Origin: Halobellus sp. LT62
GTDB taxonomy: Archaea; Halobacteriota; Halobacteria; Halobacteriales; Haloferacaceae
Assembly: GCF_037031285.1 (NCBI RefSeq)
Contig: NZ_JAYEZO010000001.1
Span: 992,001 to 1,056,000, forward strand
DNA length: 64,000 bases
Direction: 5' to 3'
The position numbers and the translations under genes are program-made. The notes under the pieces are model-generated. The model did not search any database, was not told the DNA's origin, and saw only the letters and a program-made list of their open reading frames with translations. Positions 1 to 8,672 of the stretch are shown piece after piece; position 1 is the first letter of the stretch, and each line of letters begins with the position of its first letter.

Positions 1-654
1 ATCGAGGGGATCGAGCAGGCTCTCGAACCCCTTGGCGATCGTTTCCAGCCAGTAGGTCGTCGCGTACTCGGTGTCGTACAGCGGTACGACGAACTCGTCG
101 ACGTGCTCGGCGAGTGCGTCGACGTCGATTCCGGCGCGCTGATAGAGATGACCGGGGTAGGGGTCGGGGTACAGCGTCAGATACGTCCGACCGGGGATTC
201 GATCGGTCGCTCGGGCGACGAAGTCGGTGATCTCCGCGGCGCGCCACGACTCGCGGTCGTCGTAGTCGCTCTCGGCGAAGCGTCGGTCACACCGCTCGCA
301 GCGGCAGTAGCCCTCGCGCGGGAACCCGACGTCGTCGAGTCGGACGTCGTCGTTCGCGTCCGCGCAGTCGACGACGATTTCGAGGAGGCCGTCGCGATAC
401 CGCTCGTGCGTCGGGCAGACGTGCGACCAGTCGAAATACGGCTGCTCGCGCGTCGCGGGGGTTCCGTCCGCGTCGATAGCGACGAGGTCCGGATCGGAAC
501 TCACACCCGCGTTGTCGCCGAAACACGAGATCATATTTACCGCCTCGGAGAGCGGCTCTGCGGCCCGGCCGGTCACGTCTTTGACCTCGAAGAAGCCGAT
601 GTCGAACTCCGGCCACTCGATCTCCTCGGCGTTGCGCGTGACGACACCGTACAT
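1..654 (-). CDS. conserved hypothetical protein, C-terminus cut by window edge
   Basis: An uninterrupted leftward reading frame of 218 codons begins at the ATG at 652-654 (product starts MYGVVTRNAEEIEW) and runs off the window edge without a stop. The acidic composition and dense GC-rich codons support real coding. A CRCERC cluster follows a GFPREGY segment about 110 residues in, and the later part reads like alternating strands and helices (TYLTLYPDPYPGH, EFVVPLYDTEYA). That pattern is reminiscent of TIM-barrel glycosidase-like proteins with a C-x-C-x-x-C insert, but this is only a resemblance. No function is claimed. Overlapping frames on the other strand are shadows. Confidence 0.65.
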   Translation of the reverse strand, partial: MYGVVTRNAEEIEWPEFDIGFFEVKDVTGRAAEPLSEAVNMISCFGDNAGVSSDPDLVAIDADGTPATREQPYFDWSHVCPTHERYRDGLLEIVVDCADANDDVRLDDVGFPREGYCRCERCDRRFAESDYDDRESWRAAEITDFVARATDRIPGRTYLTLYPDPYPGHLYQRAGIDVDALAEHVDEFVVPLYDTEYATTYWLETIAKGFESLLDPLD

Positions 655-810
655 ACTCGCGATTCCGGCCCGAACGGTATCAGTCGTTCGCTCCGTTCGC
701 GGTCGGCGTCGAAGTGCTATCGGTCGCCGCAACGACGGCGTGACATCTCATACTACGGCCGCCGTTTCCGCGGGTAGCGCGTCGTGAAAGAAATCAGGTG
801 ATTCGACCGA

Positions 811-918
811 TTATTCGTCGTCGACTTCGACTTCGACGGGGTCCTCGCCGCCGGAGACGACGAAGTAGACGAGGGCGATGAGTGACAGTACCAGGATGAA
901 TTTCGCTTTTCCGGACAT
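811..918 (-). CDS. 35-residue single-span membrane protein
   Basis: A very short leftward gene starts at the ATG at 916-918 and stops at 811-813. The product begins MSGKAKFILVLSLIALVYF, one hydrophobic segment at about residues 7-22, and ends in an acidic tail (EDPVEVEVDDE). The short basic start, single span and acidic tail are what a haloarchaeal micro-membrane protein would look like. It lies between pyrI and the truncated gene at the left edge, on the same strand as both. No function is known from the sequence; a role as an accessory subunit of a membrane complex is only speculation. Confidence 0.6.
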   Translation of the reverse strand: MSGKAKFILVLSLIALVYFVVSGGEDPVEVEVDDE

Positions 919-987
919 ACGAGTAAATACAGCCTCTCGGTACAAAGTGGTTTCCCCTCTCTCCGAACGGGCCCGCGTCGACTCGCG

Positions 988-1458
988 TCAGGACACGTCG
1001 AGGCGCGAGGGGACCTCGTCCTCGCGGACGATCTCGCCGCAGTAATCACAGCGAAGTCCGTCGTCGAGGACCATAAACCGGGTTCGGATCGGCTCCTCGG
1101 CGTTCGTGATGCAGTTTCGGTTGGGACACGAGAGGACGTCTTCGACGTACTCGGGTCGCTCGATTCGTTTCTTTTCGATCACCTCGTACTCGCGGACGAT
1201 GTTGATCGTCGCCTCCGGAGAGATCACCGACAGGACGTCGACCTCCGATTGGCTCAGTTCGCGGTCTTCGACCTTCACGATGTCCTTCTTCGCGAGCTTA
1301 TCCGAGGGGACGTTCATCCCGACGGAGACGCCCTCACCGCCCGAACCGTCGATGCCGAGCAGCGCGAGGACGTTCAGCGCCTGTCCCGCGGCGAGGTGGT
1401 CGATGACGGTGCCGTTGCGGATCTTCGAGACGCGGAGCTCTCTGTCGGTGTCGCTCAT
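988..1458 (-). CDS. pyrI: aspartate carbamoyltransferase regulatory subunit
   Basis: The 156-aa product has the usual PyrI length and order: an N-terminal allosteric domain ([22 protein letters not shown], here split over residues 10-32) followed by a C-terminal zinc domain with Cys111, Cys116, Cys137 and Cys140 (C-x4-C and C-x2-C). In the known family it binds nucleotide effectors and clamps catalytic trimers of aspartate transcarbamoylase, the second step of pyrimidine synthesis in the cytoplasm. Its ATG overlaps the TGA of pyrB by 4 bp (ATGA), so the two are translated from one message. Nothing unusual is seen. Confidence 0.95.
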   Translation of the reverse strand: MSDTDRELRVSKIRNGTVIDHLAAGQALNVLALLGIDGSGGEGVSVGMNVPSDKLAKKDIVKVEDRELSQSEVDVLSVISPEATINIVREYEVIEKKRIERPEYVEDVLSCPNRNCITNAEEPIRTRFMVLDDGLRCDYCGEIVREDEVPSRLDVS

Positions 1459-2375
1459 TGTGCTTCCTCCTCCGACAGCAGCATATCGAGGAGCGCCATC
1501 CGGACGGGAACGCCGTTGTGCGCCTGTTGGAAATACTTCGCGTGGTCGGTCTCGTCGACGTCCGAGGCGATCTCGTCGACGCGCGGCAGCGGGTGCATAA
1601 TCGTCAGGGAGTCTTTCGCCGCCGAGAGGTCCTCGGCGCTGATCTGGTACTCGCCGGCGACCTTCAGGTACTCGTTCTCATCGGGGAACCGCTCCCGCTG
1701 GATGCGCGTGACGTACAGGATGTCCAACTCGCCGAGCACCTCGCCCAAGCCGGTGTGCTCTCGCACCTGCGCGCCCGACTCGTGGAGGTCGTATCGGACG
1801 CTCCGGGGGAGACGGAGGCTTTCAGGGCTGATGAAGTGCTGGCGGATGTCGAAGTTCGTCAGCGCCGACGCGAGCGAGTGGACCGTGCGGCCGTACTTGA
1901 GATCGCCCATAATGCCGACGGTGACGTCGTCGAGCCCGGCGTTCTGCCGCATTGTGTAGAGGTCCAAGAGCGTCTGTGTGGGGTGTTGACCCGCGCCGTC
2001 GCCCGCGTTGACGAGCGGGACGTCGACGAACTCCGTCGCCATCTTCGCCGACCCCTCGGAGGGGTGTCTGAGGACGAGCGCGTCGGCGTAACCTTCGAGG
2101 ACGCGCATCGTGTCGGCCAGCGTCTCGCCCTTCTTCACCGACGAGGACTCGACTGCACCCATATCGATCGTGCGACCGCCGAGTCGTTTCATCGCGGTGT
2201 CGAAACTCATCCGCGTGCGGGTGCTCGGCTCGAAGAAGCAGAGGCCGAGAATCGAGCCGTCGTGTCGCCCCTGCCACGCGCTCGGATCGGCGTCGATCTC
2301 CGCCGCGCGGTCGAGCACCGCCTCGATGTCGGCCCGCGACAGCTGGGTCGCGGAGATGAGGTGGTCCTGACGCAT
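1455..2375 (-). CDS. pyrB: aspartate carbamoyltransferase catalytic subunit
   Basis: The 306-aa product catalyses carbamoyl phosphate plus aspartate to carbamoyl aspartate. The carbamoyl-phosphate loop STRTR is at residues 51-55, the SSSVKKGE loop with its lysine near 81, the HPTQ motif at 131-134, and an IMHPLPR segment near the end. The start chosen at 2373-2375 ([12 protein letters not shown]) gives the normal family length; the open frame continues upstream but that part is a basic, arginine-rich read-through of repeat DNA. It is the first gene of the pyrB-pyrI operon, overlapping pyrI by 4 bp. Confidence 0.95.
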   Translation of the reverse strand: MRQDHLISATQLSRADIEAVLDRAAEIDADPSAWQGRHDGSILGLCFFEPSTRTRMSFDTAMKRLGGRTIDMGAVESSSVKKGETLADTMRVLEGYADALVLRHPSEGSAKMATEFVDVPLVNAGDGAGQHPTQTLLDLYTMRQNAGLDDVTVGIMGDLKYGRTVHSLASALTNFDIRQHFISPESLRLPRSVRYDLHESGAQVREHTGLGEVLGELDILYVTRIQRERFPDENEYLKVAGEYQISAEDLSAAKDSLTIMHPLPRVDEIASDVDETDHAKYFQQAHNGVPVRMALLDMLLSEEEAQ

Positions 2376-2476
2376 TGTATGTATCCGCGCTCGGAACCAA
2401 CTTGAATCGCTCGGGTCGGTGACGGTCGGATCGGGAGAGAGAAGAATCGAGTGAGAGCGCGTTCGATCGATCAGCG

Positions 2477-2566
2477 TTTCCGGGCAATTCCCACGGCGCT
2501 TCCGGGCAGTTCCCAACGGATCTTCCGGGCAGTTCCCAACGGATCTTACGGCCAGTTCCCACCCTC
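2477..2566. repeat. 23-bp imperfect tandem repeats at the 3' end of gdhB
   Basis: Four units aligned on a (C/T)TTCCGGGCAGTTCCCAAC-like core start at about 2477, 2499, 2522 and 2545, giving a period of 22-23 bp. The last unit (CTTACGGCCAGTTCCCACC) is the reverse complement of the final gdhB codons for GNWP plus the stop, so the array looks like successive duplications of the gene's own 3' end into the pyrB upstream region. The units nearest gdhB are the most alike. The array lies about 100 bp upstream of the pyrB start. Confidence 0.75.
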
Positions 2567-3796
2567 TGCGTACGCGTCGGCGACGCGCTGAATGCCGACG
2601 ACGTACGCCGCCGTCCGGAAGTTCGGGAGGTCGTTCGACTTGTAGGCGTCGACGAGTTCGTCGAACGCGCCCGTGATCACCGATTCGAGTTCGTCGTTGA
2701 CGCGCGCTTCGCTCCAAGCGAAGCGCTGTCTGTTCTGCACCCACTCGAAGTACGAGACGGTGACGCCGCCCGCGTTCGCGAGGACGTCCGGGACCACGAG
2801 CACGTCTCGTCCGGTGAGCACGTCGTCGGCGGCGGGCGTCAGCGGGCCGTTCGCCGTCTCCACGATGACGTCGGCCTCGACGGCTTCTGCGAGGTCGGCG
2901 TCGATCGCGTTCTCCAGCGCGGCGGGGACGAGGAGGTCGACGTCGAGCGTGAGCAACTCCTCGTTGGTCAGCTCCTCGGTGTCCGCATAGCCCGTGACCG
3001 TCCCGGTCTCGTTCTTGTGAGATTTCACCGCGTGGGCGTCGAGGCCGTCGGGGTCGTACACGCCACCGGAGGAGTCGGAGACGGCGACGACAGTCGCACC
3101 GAGTTCCTCGATGAGCCGCGCCGCGACCGAGCCGGCGTTCCCGTAGCCTTGGACCGCGACGGTCGCCTCCGTGAGGTCTCGATCGAGGTAATCGAACGCC
3201 TCGCGAGCGGCGAACATCGTCGACCGGCCGGTGGCCTCGACGCGGCCCTCGCTCCCGCCGGAAGAGATGGCCTTGCCGGTGATGACGCCCGGTGCGGTCG
3301 TGCGTTCGAGCGTCTCGTAGGTGTCTTTGAACCAGTTCATCTCCCGTTGGCCGGTGTTGACGTCCGGCGCGGGGATGTCGCGGTCGGGACCGACGAGCGG
3401 ACGGAGTTCAGCGGCATACGCGCGCGTCAATCGCTCCAACTCGGCCGCGGAGAGTTCGTCCGGATCAACGACGATTCCTCCCTTCGCGCCGCCGAGCGGG
3501 ATGTCGACGACGGCGCATTTGTAGGTCATCCACCCGGAGAGCGCCTTGACCTCGTCGCGAGAGACGTTCGGATGGTAGCGAATCCCGCCTTTGTAGGGGC
3601 CGCGGTCACCGTTGAACTGCGATCGGAACCCCTCGAACTGTTCGAGCGACCCGTCGTCGCGTTCGACGGAGAGGGTCACTTCGAGGACCCGCTCGGGATG
3701 CTTCAGCCGTTCGAGCACATCGTCGTCGATATCGAGGTAAGCCCCCGCGTCATCGACCTGTTCTTGAAGGCTCTCGAAGGGATTCGCATCCGACAT
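2546..3796 (-). CDS. gdhB: glutamate dehydrogenase (NAD(P)+)
   Basis: The 416-aa product has the hexameric GDH layout. The N-terminal substrate domain holds [11 protein letters not shown] (67-76) and PLGGAKGG with the catalytic lysine at 105; the C-terminal Rossmann domain has [14 protein letters not shown]. It interconverts glutamate with 2-oxoglutarate and ammonium. The start at 3794-3796 ([10 protein letters not shown]) lies just behind a TATA-like TATTTAAAT on the minus strand at about 3819-3828. It is divergent from an IclR-type regulator. The symbol gdhB follows haloarchaeal usage; gdhA would be an equally fair name. The extreme 3' end is the template for a tandem repeat array. Confidence 0.92.
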   Translation of the reverse strand: MSDANPFESLQEQVDDAGAYLDIDDDVLERLKHPERVLEVTLSVERDDGSLEQFEGFRSQFNGDRGPYKGGIRYHPNVSRDEVKALSGWMTYKCAVVDIPLGGAKGGIVVDPDELSAAELERLTRAYAAELRPLVGPDRDIPAPDVNTGQREMNWFKDTYETLERTTAPGVITGKAISSGGSEGRVEATGRSTMFAAREAFDYLDRDLTEATVAVQGYGNAGSVAARLIEELGATVVAVSDSSGGVYDPDGLDAHAVKSHKNETGTVTGYADTEELTNEELLTLDVDLLVPAALENAIDADLAEAVEADVIVETANGPLTPAADDVLTGRDVLVVPDVLANAGGVTVSYFEWVQNRQRFAWSEARVNDELESVITGAFDELVDAYKSNDLPNFRTAAYVVGIQRVADAYAEGGNWP

Positions 3797-3858
3797 ACAT
3801 TCCGGTTCTGCAGGTAGAAATTTAAATACTACTGTACTGGGTTTTCAAAACCCGAGTT

Positions 3859-3878
3859 CTTCCGACCCGTGTCGGAAG
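3859..3878. promoter_or_regulatory. inverted repeat, putative operator between gdhB and IclR gene
   Basis: CTTCCGAC and GTCGGAAG form perfect 8-bp arms around a 4-bp spacer, in the divergent space of gdhB and the IclR gene. The same TTCCGA/TCGGAA arms recur twice at 33.9-34.05 kb upstream of another IclR gene. A dimeric winged-helix regulator is a natural reader of such a site; which protein binds is not shown. Confidence 0.45.
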
Positions 3879-4020
3879 CTTCTGCTCAACAGAAAATAAA
3901 TAACTATATAGTTTATTTTAATCAAGTAATCCATTAACTCGTGTATAATTCCGATTAATGGGCGTAGTATAGGTACTACAATTGGAAAAGAAAACCCCTA
4001 GTGAGTTTTGTATATATCTG

Positions 4021-4036
4021 CACTATCTATATAGTG
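4021..4036. promoter_or_regulatory. inverted repeat overlapping an AT-rich promoter box
   Basis: CACTAT and ATAGTG flank a CTAT core, about 47-62 nt upstream of the IclR start. The run TATATATC just before it and CTATATAG within it can serve as TATA-box sequence, so a protein bound here would compete with TBP. Autorepression by the adjacent IclR protein is a reasonable inference. Confidence 0.4.
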
Positions 4037-4082
4037 TGTTTTCATACCGAAAATGTATGTGGTTCCGGGTGCATTGGGAGAT

Positions 4083-4850
4083 ATGACGAAGAAAGCGAAC
4101 CACCCCGTCCGGACGACTGAAAAGACGCTGACGCTCATCGAGACGCTCGACACCGACGAGGGGTTCCGACTCACTGAACTGGAAGAACGCCTCGATATGA
4201 GCAAGAGCGGGATTCACAACCACCTCAGCACGCTCAGAGAACACGGGTACGTCGAGAAAAACGGCGACGAGTACGCGCTCAGCCTGAAGTTCCTCTCGCT
4301 CGGAGGGCACGTCCGCAGTCGCTCGCCGCTGTACCAGTACGGTCGCTCGAAGATCGATCAACTGGCGAGTGACACGGGGATGCTCGCGAATCTCGCGACC
4401 GAGGAGGGCGGCCGAGCCGTGTACTTGTACCAGTCTCGCGGCAGTTACGCGGTCAACCTCGATACCCACGTGGGCTATCGGCTCCCGCTGCACAACATCG
4501 GGATCGGCAAAGCGATTCTCGCGTCGCTCCCGCGGGAGCGCGTCGAGGCCATCGTCGACGAGTGGGGGCTTCCGAAGGCGACCGAGAACACGATCACCGA
4601 TCGCGACGAACTGTTCGACGAGCTCGAGGAGATCCGCGAACGCGGGTACGCGACCGACGACGAGGAGCGGACGGAGGGGTTGACCTGCATCGGCGCGCCG
4701 GTCAAATTGGGTGGTGACGTCCTCGGTGCGATCAGCATCTCCGCTCCGACGAAACGACTGGGCAACGCCGGGTTCGACGACGACATCACCGCCGAGGTCG
4801 AGAGCACGGCCCACGAACTCGCCTTAGACATCAAATACGCGCGCCAGTAA
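4083..4850 (+). CDS. IclR-family transcriptional regulator 1
   Basis: The 255-aa product has an N-terminal winged helix-turn-helix at about residues 10-65 (LTELEERLDMSKSGIHNHL) and a C-terminal IclR effector domain of about 180 residues (GKAILASLPRERVEAIVDEW, and AISISAPTKR near the end). Family members bind promoters as dimers and respond to small aromatic or organic acids. The ATG at 4083 is chosen because IclR homologues begin close to the helix-turn-helix; an in-frame ATG lies at 4053. It heads the catabolic block and is divergent from gdhB. Control of the following amidohydrolase and the meta-cleavage genes is inferred from position. Confidence 0.88.
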   Translation: MTKKANHPVRTTEKTLTLIETLDTDEGFRLTELEERLDMSKSGIHNHLSTLREHGYVEKNGDEYALSLKFLSLGGHVRSRSPLYQYGRSKIDQLASDTGMLANLATEEGGRAVYLYQSRGSYAVNLDTHVGYRLPLHNIGIGKAILASLPRERVEAIVDEWGLPKATENTITDRDELFDELEEIRERGYATDDEERTEGLTCIGAPVKLGGDVLGAISISAPTKRLGNAGFDDDITAEVESTAHELALDIKYARQ

Positions 4851-4929
4851 TCGCTCGCGAGGGCGAAACGGCGGTTCGTCGGACGCCAGTGAGAACTATT
4901 ATCACCTCGTTCGCACGTACTACTGAGAT

Positions 4930-5907
4930 ATGCCGGAAATCGTCGACGGCTACACGCACGTCTTGACAGAGCGGTTCTTCGAGGACCTCACGGACAAGTT
5001 CGGGTTCCAAGGGCTCTCGGGCCGCCCGGAATTCCTCTGGGATCACGAACAGCGGAAGCGAGATATGGCCGATTACGGCGTCGACAAGCAGATCATCACG
5101 CTGGCGCTGCCGACGATGTTCCAAGGGATGGAACACGATCTCGCCCTCGATATCACGCGACTCGCGAACGACGAGATCAGGCGGCTGGCCGACGAACACC
5201 CCGACGAGTTCATCCCGGTCGGGACGATCCCGAAGGTGAGCGAAGAGTTCCTCGCGGAGTTCGACCGCTGCGTCGACGACCTCGATATGGCGGGCGTGCA
5301 GATCTTCTCGAACATCGACGGCCGCCCGCTCGACGACGACCGGTTCTGGCCGCTGTTCGAGCGCGCGGAGGCGACCGACACGCCGCTGTGGATGCACCCC
5401 CAACTCTGGGAGTGGTACGACTGGGCCTCCGAGTATATGGAGCACCGCCTCTTCGGCTGGCCGTTCGACACGACGCTCGCGCTGTCGCGACTCGTGTTCG
5501 GCGGCGTGATGGAGGAGTACCCCGACCTCGAAATCGTCTCGCACCACGGCGGCGGGATGGTCCCGTTCTACGGCCGCCGGATCGAGATGTTCTACGAGCA
5601 ACGGATGACGTACCCCGAGAACTACAAGGGCTACCACGAGCACGCCGCAGAGCTCTCACAGCCCGCCGAGGAGTACTTCAAGAAGTTCAACGCCGACACG
5701 GCCGTCTCCGGATCCACGCCGGCGATCGAATGCGCGTCGTCGTTCTTCAACGAGGGCAACGTCATCTTCGGAACTGACTACCCCTTCAGCCCCGAGCGCG
5801 GCCGGCAGACGATCGACTACACCATCGACGCCGTCGAGCGGATGGACGCCGACGAGGACGCCAAAGCCGACGTCTTCGCCGGCAACCTCTACGAGCTGAT
5901 CTCCTGA
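4930..5907 (+). CDS. ACMSD-type amidohydrolase 1, probable aryl-acid decarboxylase
   Basis: The 325-aa product fits the amidohydrolase_2/ACMSD family, whose members are mostly metal-dependent decarboxylases of aromatic or semialdehyde acids. Landmarks are VDGYTHV at residues 5-11, WMHPQLW near 155, IVSHHGGG near 203 and FGTDYPF near 280. The first histidine of the usual H-x-H metal motif is Tyr8 here; His10, the later histidines and the aspartate of TDYPF remain. The same position is altered in the paralogue at 31317. Family members convert hydroxybenzoates to phenols or catechols, which would feed the ring-cleavage enzyme encoded downstream. A hydrolase role is also possible. Confidence 0.8.
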   Translation: MPEIVDGYTHVLTERFFEDLTDKFGFQGLSGRPEFLWDHEQRKRDMADYGVDKQIITLALPTMFQGMEHDLALDITRLANDEIRRLADEHPDEFIPVGTIPKVSEEFLAEFDRCVDDLDMAGVQIFSNIDGRPLDDDRFWPLFERAEATDTPLWMHPQLWEWYDWASEYMEHRLFGWPFDTTLALSRLVFGGVMEEYPDLEIVSHHGGGMVPFYGRRIEMFYEQRMTYPENYKGYHEHAAELSQPAEEYFKKFNADTAVSGSTPAIECASSFFNEGNVIFGTDYPFSPERGRQTIDYTIDAVERMDADEDAKADVFAGNLYELIS

Positions 5908-6102
5908 TCGGGTACGTTTTCAATATCTGAATTCACCGGCCGTACGTTCGATATTTCGGGGGCGACTCCCGGGCTAAAAAACAGACGTACATATGTTATA
6001 AAAATCGGTAGTGTGACCGTAATTCCCCGATAGAAGGGCGAAAGCGTCTTGTTTCGTCCCGAATAGAGAGTTTTCGTGCAGAAAACGGTTCTGCCGGCAG
6101 CG

Positions 6103-6888
6103 TTATTCGGCGCGGACTTCCATCGTGCCGAGATTCGCGAACTCGATGGTGTAGACGTCGCCGGGTTCGATGTCGATGGCCGCCGTGATCCCGCCGCTCA
6201 TCACGAGTTCGCCCTCGCGGAGTCCGTCGTCGACGTCGTCGAGGCGTTCCGCGAGCCACGCGACCGGGCGGGCCGGGTTGCCCATGATGTCGCCGCCGAC
6301 GCCCGTCGACTCGAGTTCGCCGTTGACCGAGACGGCGACGCTCTCCATCTTCAGGTCGACGTCGGTGACGTCGCGGTACTGCTCGCCGACGATGACTTTC
6401 CCGGCGGAGGTGAGGTCGGCGATGACGTCTTGGGCCGAGGGGATGGACCAGCCCTGGAAGCGGCTCTCTAAGATTTCGACGACCGGGACGACCGCGCGGG
6501 TCGCCGTGAGCACGTCGGTCACCGAGACGGGCGCGGTGAGGTCTTCGTCGAGGATGAAGCCGATCTCGGCCTCGATGCGGGGCGCGATCATCTCGTCGGT
6601 CGGGACGGGCTCGTTTTCCAGAACCGTCTCGTGGGCGACGTAGCCGAAGATCGGCTCCGGAATGCCGAGCTGTTCCTGCTTGGCCTCGCTGACGAGCCCG
6701 AGCTTGTGACCGACGACGTCCTCGCGGCCGCCGGCGCTGAGACGGTCGAACACCTCGAACTGGATCCGGTAGGCGTCCTCCGTCGAGAACTCGACGTCGT
6801 CGGTCAGGGGCGCGATCGGTTCTTTCTGGTCGTAGGCCTCATAGAGCTTCGTCGCGAGGTCGTCGACCTCCGCTGAGCTGAGTGACAT
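6103..6888 (-). CDS. 2-keto-4-pentenoate hydratase / 4-oxalocrotonate decarboxylase family protein 1
   Basis: The 261-aa product belongs to the MhpD/DmpE/DmpH superfamily. The metal ligands are visible as APRIEAEIGF (E-x-E) and VVEILESRF; the C-terminus has the family pattern GGITAAIDIEPGD and FANLGTMEV. Compared with the paralogue at 11233 it departs more from hydratase sequences (AQDVIADLTSAG rather than QDTIADNASSA), so I assign it, by inference, as the 4-oxalocrotonate decarboxylase of the dehydrogenase branch. It is divergent from the aldehyde dehydrogenase at 7065 and shares its promoter region. Shortly after the stop a CAGAA-N5-TTCTG hairpin may help end transcription. Confidence 0.85.
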   Translation of the reverse strand: MSLSSAEVDDLATKLYEAYDQKEPIAPLTDDVEFSTEDAYRIQFEVFDRLSAGGREDVVGHKLGLVSEAKQEQLGIPEPIFGYVAHETVLENEPVPTDEMIAPRIEAEIGFILDEDLTAPVSVTDVLTATRAVVPVVEILESRFQGWSIPSAQDVIADLTSAGKVIVGEQYRDVTDVDLKMESVAVSVNGELESTGVGGDIMGNPARPVAWLAERLDDVDDGLREGELVMSGGITAAIDIEPGDVYTIEFANLGTMEVRAE

Positions 6889-7003
6889 ACACCCGCTACG
6901 TTCGCTGGTGCACTCATTATACTTTCGACAGACGGATTCGGGCGAGGAGACCGATCGTGACGTCGTGTAACCAAAAACAATTACTCGAACACGTTCGGAT
7001 TAT

Positions 7004-7035
7004 AATGATGGACGTTTTCCGGGGTCGACATCATT
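7004..7035. promoter_or_regulatory. inverted repeat in divergent promoter of hydratase-family gene and aldehyde dehydrogenase
   Basis: AATGATG (7004-7010) and CATCATT (7029-7035) are perfect 7-bp arms separated by 18 bp, between the leftward decarboxylase and the rightward aldehyde dehydrogenase. The right arm ends 29 nt before the dehydrogenase ATG, where a haloarchaeal TATA box would sit. A shared regulatory site is plausible; the match could be chance. Confidence 0.35.
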
Positions 7036-7064
7036 TTACTCGTGGGGTCCGTTAAAACGCGTGT

Positions 7065-8549
7065 ATGACTGAAGCAGCAAACGGCCAAGAGATCTCGATC
7101 GACGCGCCTTGGAACGGCCTCTACATCGACGGCGAGTGGATCGCCCCCGGCGACAGAAGGTCGATCGACGTCCGCAACCCGACGACGCAGGAATCGATCA
7201 CGTCCGTACCGGCGGGGACGGTCGAGGACGTCGACCGCGCGTTCGAGGCGGCGACTCGCGCGCAGGAGGAGTGGGCCGAGACGACGCCCGACAAACGCGC
7301 CGCGGTCGTCCGCCGCACGGCCAACCTGATCGACGAGTACGAAGAGGAGATCAGAGAGATCCTCGCGGTCGAGACCGGCGCGGCGAAGCCCCGACAGGAC
7401 ATCGAACACGGTGGGACGGTCACGTTCGTCCACGACGCGGCCTCGTTCGCCTTCCGTTCCTCGGGCGGGCACAACCAATCGAAGATCCCCGGGAAGGAGA
7501 ACATCATCAAGAAAGAGCCCGTCGGCGTCGTCGGCGTGATCTCGCCGTGGAACGTCCCGCTGAAGCTCTCGATCCGCGCGGTCGCGCCCGCGATCGCGCT
7601 CGGGAACAGCGTCGTCCTCAAGCCCGCCCAAGAGTCGTCGATCTCGGGCGGCCTGCTGCTCGCTCGCCTCTTCGAGAAGGCCGGACTCCCCGCCGGCGTG
7701 CTCAACGTCGTCACCGGAAAAGGCTCGGTTGCGGGCGACCGAACCGCCGCGCACCCCGACTGCGACGTCGTCGCCTTCACCGGCTCGACCGGCGCGGGTC
7801 GACTCGTCGGCGAAAACGCCATCGAGCACTTCGCGTTCCCCGCGCTGGAACTCGGCGGCAACAACCCCCACGTCGTGCTGGAGGACGCCGACCTCGATCA
7901 GGCGGTCGCCGCCGGGACGTTCGGCTCGTTCTGGAATCAGGGGCAGGTGTGCATCTCGATCAATCGTCACCTCGTTCACGAGTCGCTCTACGACGAGTAC
8001 GCCGAGCGGCTCGCCGAGCGCGCCGCGGAGCTGAAGATCGGTGACCCCACCGACGACGACGTCGTGATCGGCCCGATCATCAACGAGTCCCAGCGCGACG
8101 AGATGATCGAGTACATCGAGCGGACCGTCGAGGAGGGCGGCACCGTCCTCACCGGCGGCGAGGCCGACGGCCTGTTCGTCGAGCCGACGGTTATCACCGA
8201 CGTCACGAACGATATGGCGGCGGCGTGCAACGAGCACTTCGGCCCGGTCGCGCCGATCATCCCCTTCTCGGACGACGACGAGGCGGTCGAACTCGCCAAC
8301 GACACCGAGTACGGGCTCGCGGGATCCGTTCACTCGGCCGACCGCGGCCACGCTCGCGACGTCGCCGATCGGATCGACGTCGGGATGATGCACGTCAACG
8401 ACCAGCCGGTCAACGTCGAACCGCACGTGCCGTTCGGCGGCGTGAAAGAGTCCGGGCTGGGGCGCTACAACGGCGAGTGGATCATCGACGAGTTCACCGA
8501 AACCACGTGGACGTCGGTCCAGCGCGAGCCGAGAGAGTACCTGTTCTGA
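7065..8549 (+). CDS. aldehyde dehydrogenase, likely 2-hydroxymuconic semialdehyde or aryl-aldehyde dehydrogenase
   Basis: The 494-aa NAD(P)-dependent aldehyde dehydrogenase has PWN with Asn163, FTGSTGAGR at 238-246, ELGGNNPH with the general base Glu262, and GQVCIS with the catalytic Cys296. All core residues are present. The FGSFWNQGQVC form resembles benzaldehyde/vanillin-type dehydrogenases, while the surrounding pathway genes point to oxidation of 2-hydroxymuconic semialdehyde to 4-oxalocrotonate. Substrate cannot be settled from sequence. It is divergent from the decarboxylase-like gene and followed by mhpF and mhpE on the same strand, after a gap of 123 bp. Confidence 0.9.
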   Translation: MTEAANGQEISIDAPWNGLYIDGEWIAPGDRRSIDVRNPTTQESITSVPAGTVEDVDRAFEAATRAQEEWAETTPDKRAAVVRRTANLIDEYEEEIREILAVETGAAKPRQDIEHGGTVTFVHDAASFAFRSSGGHNQSKIPGKENIIKKEPVGVVGVISPWNVPLKLSIRAVAPAIALGNSVVLKPAQESSISGGLLLARLFEKAGLPAGVLNVVTGKGSVAGDRTAAHPDCDVVAFTGSTGAGRLVGENAIEHFAFPALELGGNNPHVVLEDADLDQAVAAGTFGSFWNQGQVCISINRHLVHESLYDEYAERLAERAAELKIGDPTDDDVVIGPIINESQRDEMIEYIERTVEEGGTVLTGGEADGLFVEPTVITDVTNDMAAACNEHFGPVAPIIPFSDDDEAVELANDTEYGLAGSVHSADRGHARDVADRIDVGMMHVNDQPVNVEPHVPFGGVKESGLGRYNGEWIIDEFTETTWTSVQREPREYLF

Positions 8550-8672
8550 GGCGCTGACTCGGGCGTTCAGCGCTCGTCATTTTCGAGTCGAAAACGCCGA
8601 ATTGCGCGGCGCTGAGCGTTCAAACGCGGGCGCAAGCGAAGTTATTTGTACGATAGATTCATATACCAATAT

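Noticed and set aside
6981-8426. 481-codon leftward open frame opposite aldehyde dehydrogenase 1
   Set aside because: Same cause: third-position GC on the coding strand leaves the opposite strand open. No domain or signal is visible.
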